From Desulfuromusa sp. (GTDB taxonomy: Bacteria; Desulfobacterota; Desulfuromonadia; Desulfuromonadales; Geopsychrobacteraceae), in contig JAGGWI010000016.1 of NCBI GenBank assembly GCA_021157505.1, positions 1 to 20,453 of the forward strand: DNA of 20,453 nt, in the 5' to 3' direction. A model generated the notes under the pieces. The model did not search any database and had not been told where the DNA came from. It was given only the letters and a program-made list of their open reading frames with translations. Shown here piece by piece: positions 15,327 through 20,453 of this stretch. The position numbers and the translations under genes were made by a program. How positions within the stretch are numbered: the first letter of the stretch is position 1; the number at the start of each line of letters is the position of its first letter.

Positions 15327-16490
15327 ATGAGCAGAAATCAGAACCCAGAGTTCACCTTGCAGTTGCAACAGCAGATTGATGCCGCGGCGGGAATTCCTTT
15401 TGCGGAATTCATGGAGCAAGCTCTGTACCATCCTGAATATGGTTATTACACGACCAGACGAGACCGGATTGGCAAGAAGGGTGATTTTTTTACTTCGTCC
15501 AGCGTCCATTTCTGTTTCGGACGGCTGATCGCCCGACAGCTTGAACAGATGTGGCAACTTTTAGGGCAGGAGAGCTTTATCATTGCTGAACAGGGGGCGG
15601 GGGAGGGATATCTTTGTCTTGATATCCTTGATGCTTTAGCAGCAACGGCTCCCCAATTTTACGCCTCTCTTGACTATCGATTGATAGAAATCAGCCCTGA
15701 TAATCGACAACGCCAGGAAGAAATATTGGAGCATCACTTTGCGGCCGGACGTGTCAGTTGGTGTGAACTGGCAGATGTTCAGGGGATGCAAGGCTGTTTT
15801 ATCAGTAATGAGTTGCTTGATGCCTTTCCGGTTCACCTGATTGAAAAACATGCCGGGGAGCTGCAGGAAGTTTACGTTGTTAATCAAGATGGTGGCTTTG
15901 GCGAAGAACTTCGCCCCCTTTCTACCGGTTTAATTAAAGAATATTTTCAACTGGTGGAAATTGAACCCGCCGAAGGCAACCGTTGCGAAGTCAATCTTGC
16001 TGCCGGTGACTGGATGCGCCAGGTTGCAGGGGTTCTCAAGCGGGGGTTTGTGTTGACAATTGATTATGGTTACCTTGCGAAGGAGTTGTATGCTCCCGAT
16101 CGGCATGCTGGAACTTTGCTTTGCTATCATCAGCACCAGACCAATGAAAATCCCTATCAGCGGGTGGGTTGTCAGGATATAACGGCTCATGTTGATTTTA
16201 CCGCCTTAGAAAAAATTGGCCGGCAACAAAATTTGGAGAGTCTCTATTTCGGTCAACAGTACCAATTTTTAATGGGTCTCGGCTTTCTGGAAATGTTGAT
16301 GGAGTTAGAAAGGCTTGAAACCGATCCCAACAAAGCGCAGGCATTGAGGATGAATTTAAAAACCCTGATCCTACCAGAAGGGGGGATGGGTGAAAGTTTC
16401 AAGGTGCTTATTCAGGGGAAAGATGTTGGTCAGCCAACCCTCCTTTGCAGTAAACGTATCGGTGATATCCGTTTGCCAGCTGAAAATTAA
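15327..16490 (+). CDS. MidA/NDUFAF7-type SAM-dependent methyltransferase (DUF185)
   Basis: A 387-residue protein of the family that includes mitochondrial NDUFAF7/MidA, a protein arginine methyltransferase acting on a complex I subunit; the bacterial substrate is not known. Visible: IPFAEFMEQALYHPEYGYYTT (23-43), GDFFTSSSVHFCFGRLIARQLEQMW (52-76), the SAM-binding glycine motif AEQGAGEG (87-94), a following acidic strand RLIEISP (118-124), and SNELLDAFPVH (160-170), the family signature. Later FVLTIDYGYLAKELYAPDRHAGTLLCYHQH and DITAHVDFTAL are also typical. The ATG at 15327 is chosen over 15246 because a good promoter lies at 15262-15290, GGCGGG sits 6 bases upstream, and the extra N-terminal residues are not family-like. 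It is divergent from the kinase-like gene. Confidence 0.9.
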   Translation: MSRNQNPEFTLQLQQQIDAAAGIPFAEFMEQALYHPEYGYYTTRRDRIGKKGDFFTSSSVHFCFGRLIARQLEQMWQLLGQESFIIAEQGAGEGYLCLDILDALAATAPQFYASLDYRLIEISPDNRQRQEEILEHHFAAGRVSWCELADVQGMQGCFISNELLDAFPVHLIEKHAGELQEVYVVNQDGGFGEELRPLSTGLIKEYFQLVEIEPAEGNRCEVNLAAGDWMRQVAGVLKRGFVLTIDYGYLAKELYAPDRHAGTLLCYHQHQTNENPYQRVGCQDITAHVDFTALEKIGRQQNLESLYFGQQYQFLMGLGFLEMLMELERLETDPNKAQALRMNLKTLILPEGGMGESFKVLIQGKDVGQPTLLCSKRIGDIRLPAEN

Positions 16491-16499
16491 CAACAGAAC

Positions 16500-16529
16500 T
16501 TGCAATATGGTCAGGATAGACGCTATACT
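16500..16529 (+). promoter_or_regulatory. Promoter for the Nfu-type gene
   Basis: TTGCAA (16500-16505), 18-base spacer, TATACT (16524-16529). The predicted start is near 16536, about 30 bases before the ATG, with GGAGG at 16552-16556 as ribosome-binding site. Confidence 0.55.
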
Positions 16530-16565
16530 TGACTAATAAACTCATAATTGCGGAGGAAATAACAG

Positions 16566-16790
16566 ATGAAAGAACGTGTTCAAGAAGTTTTGGAATTAAT
16601 TCGTCCCACCCTGCAGGCTGATGGTGGTGATGTTGAACTGGTAGATGTTTCGGACGATGGAACCGTCAGTGTCCGTTTGACCGGTGCCTGCGGCTCCTGT
16701 CCGATGTCGACGATGACCCTTAAAATGGGTATTGAGCGCAACCTGATGGAGCAGATTCCAGAAGTGAAAGAGGTCGTTCAGGTACGTTGA
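16566..16790 (+). CDS. NifU C-terminal domain / Nfu-type iron-sulfur carrier
   Basis: A 74-residue protein that is only the Nfu domain: MKERVQEVLELIRPTLQADGGDVELVDV, then VSVRLTGACGSCPMSTMTLKMGIERNLMEQIPEVKEVV. Cys42 and Cys45 of the CGSC motif would bridge a [4Fe-4S] cluster between two monomers, as known for NfuA/NifU-C. It would carry assembled clusters to target enzymes in the cytoplasm. The length is complete for the stand-alone version. It has its own promoter, a strong GGAGG site, and a strong terminator 28 bases after its stop, so it is a single-gene transcript. Confidence 0.95.
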   Translation: MKERVQEVLELIRPTLQADGGDVELVDVSDDGTVSVRLTGACGSCPMSTMTLKMGIERNLMEQIPEVKEVVQVR

Positions 16791-16818
16791 TCCCCTGACG
16801 GCACAAAAAGTTGAATAT

Positions 16819-16853
16819 AAAAAGGCTCGCAAATATATTTTGTGAGCCTTTTT
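16819..16853 (+). terminator. Strong intrinsic terminator after the Nfu gene
   Basis: The arms 16819-16833 and 16839-16853 pair over 15 bp with one G-U, around the 5-base loop TATAT. The stem contains GGCTC/GAGCC, begins with AAAAA and ends with TTTTT, so it can also terminate transcription coming from the other side. Confidence 0.9.
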
Positions 16854-16900
16854 CTGTTCAATATTTTACCCCTTGAACTATCCCAGTTTCATGGTTCGTA

Positions 16901-17080
16901 AACGTCTATGAGGCTGTCGGACTATCCACGACCCGGCTGCAAATCCGGCTGTTTGGCCCATATTTCAGCTCCTTTTCGACCAATAGCTACGGCTATTAAT
17001 CTTAAACGAGCTAAAATCTGGCCTCAAACTTCCGAATTTTCGCTTCGGCCCGTATAGTCCGACAGCCTCCTAGAAGCGTT
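16901..17080. mobile_element. Palindromic MITE-like element
   Basis: A perfect 16-bp inverted repeat, GAGGCTGTCGGACTAT (16910-16925) and its complement (17054-17069), bounds about 160 bp; weaker complementarity extends outward to AACG (16901) and CGTT (17080). Inside, the two halves remain imperfectly complementary (for example 16950-16972 against 17007-17030), and the centre is a perfect 6-bp hairpin, AATAGC-TACG-GCTATT (16982-16997). The whole unit can fold into one long cruciform. It holds no ORF or transposase. Structure and size suit a miniature inverted-repeat element or a large REP-like repeat; a clear target-site duplication was not found. It ends just before the stop of the arsenate reductase gene. 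Confidence 0.7.
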
Positions 17081-17086
17081 CCGTGC

Positions 17087-17482
17087 TTACTGTAAAACCT
17101 GATTTTTAACCAGTGACAAGATTTTCTCTTCAATGATGTCTCTTATTTTATTGAATTCTTGTTGATTCATATTTTTAGGATCTTGAATAGCCCAATCCTC
17201 CCTTTGTTTTGCCCTGATATGCGGACACTCATCACCACACCCCATGGTAATAGCAAAATCATATTCAATATCAGGAATGTCGCTGAGAGATTTTGATTTA
17301 TGAGTTCCTAGATCATAACCTGTTTCTTGCATTGATTTAATCGCCTTCTCGTTGACCTTTCCTGATGCTCGTGAACCTGCGCTGTATGATTCTAATTTAT
17401 TTTCCCCATGTATTTTTGCAAAGGCTTCGGCCATCTGACTTCGACATGAGTTTTCGACACAAACGAATAATACTTTCTTCAT
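17087..17482 (-). CDS. arsC: Arsenate reductase, low-molecular-weight phosphatase-like (thioredoxin type)
   Basis: A 131-residue protein of the LMW tyrosine-phosphatase fold. The N-terminal P-loop is MKKVLFVCVENSCRSQMAEAFA, with the CX5R motif from Cys8 to Arg14. The redox region ITMGCGDECP supplies Cys82 and Cys86, and WAIQDPK contains the Asp-Pro pair of the general acid loop (Asp101). Enzymes of this kind reduce arsenate to arsenite through a cysteine relay and thioredoxin. A stand-alone protein tyrosine phosphatase is less likely given the paired cysteines. No ars repressor or arsenite pump lies nearby, which is unusual for resistance loci; the gene is A/T-richer in feel than its neighbours and is flanked by the palindromic element, so acquisition is possible but not shown. 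Confidence 0.88.
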   Translation of the reverse strand: MKKVLFVCVENSCRSQMAEAFAKIHGENKLESYSAGSRASGKVNEKAIKSMQETGYDLGTHKSKSLSDIPDIEYDFAITMGCGDECPHIRAKQREDWAIQDPKNMNQQEFNKIRDIIEEKILSLVKNQVLQ

Positions 17483-17577
17483 TGTTGCTCAGATCCGATT
17501 ATAAATTCTAACGTCGCATTGTGGCGGCAAAAAGCATAATGATTTACCGGCGGCGCTCGTCAGGGGTTCTTGCCATT

Positions 17578-18609
17578 TTATTCTGTTCTTTCGTCAAGCA
17601 ATTCCCGCAAGGGTAAAGGAAGATAACTTCTCACTGTTTGCGTTATTTTCCTTTCATTGTTTTGCCACAGCAGACCTAGATAGATGATCCCCAGACCGAT
17701 AGCGGTCAAAGCGATCGGAAACAGCCAACTATCCTTAAAGACTTCATCGGCCAGATGACCCAGATAAATTGAGCAGCCAATCGCCCCGAAAACTACGAAA
17801 ACCCGACGAACAATGACCACACCTGCCCCGATCAGGACCAGGTTGATGGAGAAATAAATAAACTTTGAAAGCTCACTGTCAGAATGTTGGGATGTCATCC
17901 CTCCCCAGAAGGTCATGACACCAAATAAATAGAGCCAAAAAGCATAATCCCCAGATTTTGCCGAACGAATATCTACCCAGAATGCAAAAAGAGTCATGGT
18001 CAGACCGAAATACATTGAAACCAGAGCACGCAGCTCAAAGGATGGTCTTTCTCCCGTTAACATGACAGCAATATCCATTGACGTGTACCAGAGAGTCACC
18101 GCAATAGGCATGAGGAGAAATGGATAACGGTAAAACCACACAAAAATAGCACCGACTGCCAAAGTTCCCAGCTCCAAATAGATCCAATGCCATTTGATGT
18201 ATCGGTGATATTCACGATACATGGTGTCATCTGGCCACCACCCCATAGCTTGTTGCAGGCCGTATATTGCCAGCGGAGTTAGCGCCACTACAAAAGTTGC
18301 ACAAATACCTGCGGGGATAACATAATCCTTTTTTTTGAAATTTTCGGTAAGTTTGCAGCCGATTCCTGCGTAGATCAGTGAAATAATGAGGATGCCCCAC
18401 CCACCAAAGTTTTCCCAACCCAGGTTCATAAACAGGGTCATTGCGCCAATGGCAATCAACCCGCCCAGGTAATAAAGGATATGGGTGAAGTCAAAACTTG
18501 GCCCGGTGGATGGTAAGGCTTTTAAAAAATCAAAAAGATTATCGGCTTGTTTTTTGGAGAGAATGTCTTCGGCAACCGCTAACTCGAGTTTTTTCTTGGT
18601 GATTTTCAT
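17578..18609 (-). CDS. DUF2157-like polytopic membrane protein
   Basis: A 343-residue inner-membrane protein. The first ~45 residues are soluble (KITKKKLELAVAEDILSKKQADNLFDFL), a layout typical of DUF2157-type proteins, followed by roughly eight to ten hydrophobic segments such as ILYYLGGLIAIGAMTLFM, GILIISLIYAGIG, YVIPAGICATFVVALTPLAIYGL, FIYFSINLVLIGAGVVIVRRVFVVFGAIG and WLFPIALTAIGLGIIYLGLLW. The C-terminus is cytoplasmic and ends in TVRSYLPLPLRELLDERTE. Function is unknown. The ATG (18607-18609) follows a TTG codon and lies 8 bases after AAGGGA. It is 103 bases downstream of the YcxB-like gene on the same strand, so they may form one unit. Confidence 0.7.
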   Translation of the reverse strand: MKITKKKLELAVAEDILSKKQADNLFDFLKALPSTGPSFDFTHILYYLGGLIAIGAMTLFMNLGWENFGGWGILIISLIYAGIGCKLTENFKKKDYVIPAGICATFVVALTPLAIYGLQQAMGWWPDDTMYREYHRYIKWHWIYLELGTLAVGAIFVWFYRYPFLLMPIAVTLWYTSMDIAVMLTGERPSFELRALVSMYFGLTMTLFAFWVDIRSAKSGDYAFWLYLFGVMTFWGGMTSQHSDSELSKFIYFSINLVLIGAGVVIVRRVFVVFGAIGCSIYLGHLADEVFKDSWLFPIALTAIGLGIIYLGLLWQNNERKITQTVRSYLPLPLRELLDERTE

Positions 18610-18712
18610 CAATTAAGTCCCTTAATCTTTTTTCTCTATTGGTACAATTTGAATATTTTGTCCATCGAGTTTTCTCTGCTTCCGGGATGGGTATTTTCCG
18701 GTTCTTGCGTGG

Positions 18713-19219
18713 CTATTTTGTTGCCAGATCGAGAACCTTATTTAAACGGAGAAAGTTGATAATATCCTGCTTGTCATCTGCTGAGACAGCTTCATTGGGG
18801 ATGAAAAAGAAGGCTGCCTCCTTGAGATATAACAGCAGTCCCGGAGTCGCATCCCGATAGCCGTAAAATGTCTCCCAATTAAACTCAAACTCTTTCTCCT
18901 GCTCAACTCCGGCAATTTTATTCTGATCGATGGTGTAATCAATTGTCCCGGGAAATTGCGGTTTTGCTTTGATTTTTTTGACTGCTTTGTTGACCAGATA
19001 TTTTCGGGCAAAAACACAGTAGAGGCCAAAGGCGATCATACCAAAGGCAACAAGATTGTTATCGAACAGTCCCAATAGACCGGCTACACCGACAACCCAG
19101 GAGCCGGTACCGTAGATAAAGCGAAGCTTGAACCGCTTGTCGGACATATAGTAGGTGTTATAGAAGGTCCGCCAGTCTTTTTCACTGAGGTCGTATTTTA
19201 TTTTGATCGATTGGCTCAT
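18713..19219 (-). CDS. YcxB-like membrane protein
   Basis: A 168-residue protein. An N-terminal cytoplasmic part (SIKIKYDLSEKDWRTFYNTYYMSDKRFK) precedes two adjacent hydrophobic helices (FIYGTGSWVVGVAGLLGLF and LVAFGMIAFGLYCVFAR). A soluble C-terminal domain follows with the pattern IDYTIDQNKIAGVEQEKEFEFNWETFYGYRDATPGLLLYLKEAAFFFIPNEAVSADDKQDIINFLR, which is the YcxB-like domain layout (strand pairs then FIPkraf and a final helix). Function is unknown. The start at 19219 is preferred over the TTG at 19246 because GAGGA lies 9 bases upstream. The stop is TAG. Confidence 0.72.
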   Translation of the reverse strand: MSQSIKIKYDLSEKDWRTFYNTYYMSDKRFKLRFIYGTGSWVVGVAGLLGLFDNNLVAFGMIAFGLYCVFARKYLVNKAVKKIKAKPQFPGTIDYTIDQNKIAGVEQEKEFEFNWETFYGYRDATPGLLLYLKEAAFFFIPNEAVSADDKQDIINFLRLNKVLDLATK

Positions 19220-19259
19220 TGCTGTTTGTCCTCGAGAGATGTTCAAAAGGTGAATGATT

Positions 19260-19288
19260 TATTTACCTTATTGAGGGGTGCTGGTCAA
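19260..19288 (-). promoter_or_regulatory. Possible promoter for the YcxB-like gene
   Basis: On the minus strand TTGACC (19283-19288) is followed after 17 bases by TAAATA (19260-19265). The -35 is good and the -10 poor, so this is tentative. It would give a leader of about 35 bases. Confidence 0.35.
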
Positions 19289-19349
19289 ATTTTTATCTGG
19301 AGTTGGTAATTTTGATTCACCCTTTCCCGTGTGACGCAGCCGGAGTGGA

Positions 19350-19622
19350 ACAGCTGATTTGAGAATAAGAGCGGCAAATGTTTGAGCGAAGCGAGTTTTT
19401 GTCGATCCTCAAAACAGCTGTGGAATGAAGGGAACCCGCCATCAGCGGGCAAGGAGGTCGGGTGCCCTTTTCTGCTTACTCTTTTGTGGCACGACAAAAG
19501 AGTAAGGTGCCGAGCGGGGGCGCAACCCCGCGACCTTGAAGTGGTCAATCCATTATCGGGAAACTCACAAATTTTTGCGGGGCATGAAACTGCGGTGATT
19601 TGCTGGGACGCAAAATGTTTCA
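19350..19622. repeat. Hairpin-rich non-coding region, probably a dispersed repeat
   Basis: The stretch between the YcxB-like gene and the DUF362 gene is a series of inverted repeats. ACAGCTGATTTGAG (19350-19363) pairs with 19408-19421 with one mismatch. CCCGC/GGGCG-type arms at 19435-19439 and 19445-19449 form a 5-bp stem. CTTACTCTTTTGT (19475-19487) and its exact complement (19494-19506) form a 13-bp stem with a 6-base loop. GCGGGG/CCCCGC (19514-19531) forms a 6-bp stem. TTTTGCG/CGCAAAA (19573-19579 and 19609-19615) forms a 7-bp stem. The last part reaches the stop codon of the DUF362 gene. The GAGCGAAGCGAG core and the 13-bp hairpin feel like a multi-copy genomic repeat, but copy number cannot be judged from one window. 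Confidence 0.55.
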
Positions 19623-20453
19623 CTTCTTCTGCAGGAAATTACTCAGCCGTAACAATATCCCCTGTTTCGTCATCAAAGCTCCATGCGGACAGAGTTCCTG
19701 ACAGCAGAAACAGCGGATACACTGGTCGTAATCGATGTGTAATCGGTTGTTTTCAATCTTCATCGCTGCGGGTGGGCAGTGGGTGACACAATCGTTACAG
19801 AGGCGACAGAGGTTGTGGTCGGGTTCGGGACGGGCGGTCAGGGAGTGTCTCAGCAGGTGTTTCAGTCCCCCTTGGAGGCCAAAATTGACATCGGTCATTT
19901 TCGCCTGACGAAAACTGGTGATTTTCAGTGTTTCCAGAGGAACACCAAGAAGTTCCAGTTGTTTGAGATCGGTATAGGGGCGGTTGGTTGCGATAGCCTG
20001 CTTCTGTGTCCAGACCTGTTGTGACTCCATTCCGACCAGTTCGGTCGCAACCGTATCAATCGCCTGAGGATGACTGCCAGCCAGCAGTGCTCCGATCTGT
20101 ACGGGATCACCACTGCCGGGACCTTCCCCCTCCATTCCGACCACGGCATCAACAATGGTCAATGCCGGTGCCAGCGTTTCGCAGAGTTCCAGCAACATCA
20201 GGGCAAAAAAAGCTTTATCTGTCCCGGCTTGCAGATGGAGGCGGGGTTTGCGCAAACCAACCACAGCACCGAACATGTTTTTTACGCCACAGGTGAGTCC
20301 TATCATCTGGTGGGTTTTCAGTTTTGGCAGATTGATAATAACGTCCGCTGCTAAAATTTCCTGGGCGACTTCAAGCTGATGAAATGTTCCACCGCTCGGG
20401 TGAATGGTGACCGAGGTCTCAAAAGGGGAAAACCGGCAGCCGGTCTCTTCTAC
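19620..20453 (-). CDS. DUF362 protein with C-terminal 2[4Fe-4S] ferredoxin domain (5' end outside window)
   Basis: The frame is open to the right edge (first visible codons VEETGCRFSPF), so the N-terminus is missing; 277 residues are seen. The DUF362 part has EVAQEILAADVIINLPKLKTHQMIGLTCGVKNMFGAVVG (about 30-68), a signature of the family, then FFALMLLELCETLAPALTIVDAVVGMEGEGPGSGDPVQIGALLAG and HPQAIDTVATELVGM. The last ~55 residues are a bacterial ferredoxin: CRLCNDCVTHCPPA and CIRCFCCQELCPHGAL, two complete CxxCxxCxxxCP cluster motifs. It is probably a cytoplasmic electron-transfer or iron-sulfur protein; DUF362 function is not established. The ATG at 20306 is internal (Met of THQMIG), not a start. 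The gene ends in TGA inside the edge of the hairpin-rich region. Confidence 0.93.
   Translation of the reverse strand, partial: VEETGCRFSPFETSVTIHPSGGTFHQLEVAQEILAADVIINLPKLKTHQMIGLTCGVKNMFGAVVGLRKPRLHLQAGTDKAFFALMLLELCETLAPALTIVDAVVGMEGEGPGSGDPVQIGALLAGSHPQAIDTVATELVGMESQQVWTQKQAIATNRPYTDLKQLELLGVPLETLKITSFRQAKMTDVNFGLQGGLKHLLRHSLTARPEPDHNLCRLCNDCVTHCPPAAMKIENNRLHIDYDQCIRCFCCQELCPHGALMTKQGILLRLSNFLQKK

Noticed and set aside
19382..19786. 134-residue open frame on the plus strand
   Set aside because: It is composed of hairpin-rich repeat sequence and the antisense of the DUF362 ferredoxin domain; no ribosome-binding site or protein-like composition.

Overview
The window looks like a chromosomal segment of a Gram-negative deltaproteobacterium, most likely of the Desulfuromonas/Geobacter/Pelobacter group (Desulfuromonadia). 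This is inferred from LpxC (lipid A synthesis), the yebC-ruvC-ruvA-ruvB order, a small protein resembling the Geobacter GSU3473-type family, a phasin-like/UbiB pair, and a DUF362-ferredoxin protein. Nearly everything is housekeeping. No phage, transposase, CRISPR array, rRNA or tRNA was seen.

Layout. At 1-4938 (+) lie the 3' end of polA, a glycogen phosphorylase gene cut by one in-frame amber codon, and an orphan periplasmic solute-binding protein with a terminator after it. At 5019-8640 (-) lie, in transcription order, a phasin-like coiled-coil protein and UbiB (sharing a good promoter), lpxC, and a small protein with its own promoter and a foldable leader. At 8848-14238 (-) lies a recombination operon, yebC-ruvC-ruvA-ruvB, followed 12 bases later by a 772-residue protein I do not recognise. 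The whole yebC-ruvC spacer is made of 7-bp repeats. At 14332-15138 (-) is a cytidylate-kinase-like protein with a C-terminal BON domain, opposite a MidA-type methyltransferase (15327, +) and a NifU-C/Nfu iron-sulfur protein (16566, +) that ends in a strong terminator. From 16901 to the end come a ~180-bp palindromic MITE-like element, an arsenate reductase, a DUF2157-like membrane protein, a YcxB-like membrane protein, a ~300-bp hairpin-rich repeat-like region, and a truncated DUF362/2[4Fe-4S] protein, all genes on the minus strand.

How it works together. RuvC, RuvA and RuvB form the Holliday-junction resolvasome, and PolA does repair synthesis. The large unknown protein in the ruv operon is the best candidate for an undescribed partner. 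GlgP would mobilise glycogen if it is functional. LpxC commits UDP-GlcNAc to lipid A.

Most interesting items: the amber codon in the glgP signature next to the PLP site; the leader RNA of the small GSU3473-like gene, which can form a closing helix or a pseudoknot; the heptamer array running from the yebC stop to the ruvC start; and the unknown ruvB-linked protein. Family names rest on recognition of sequence motifs, not on database searches.
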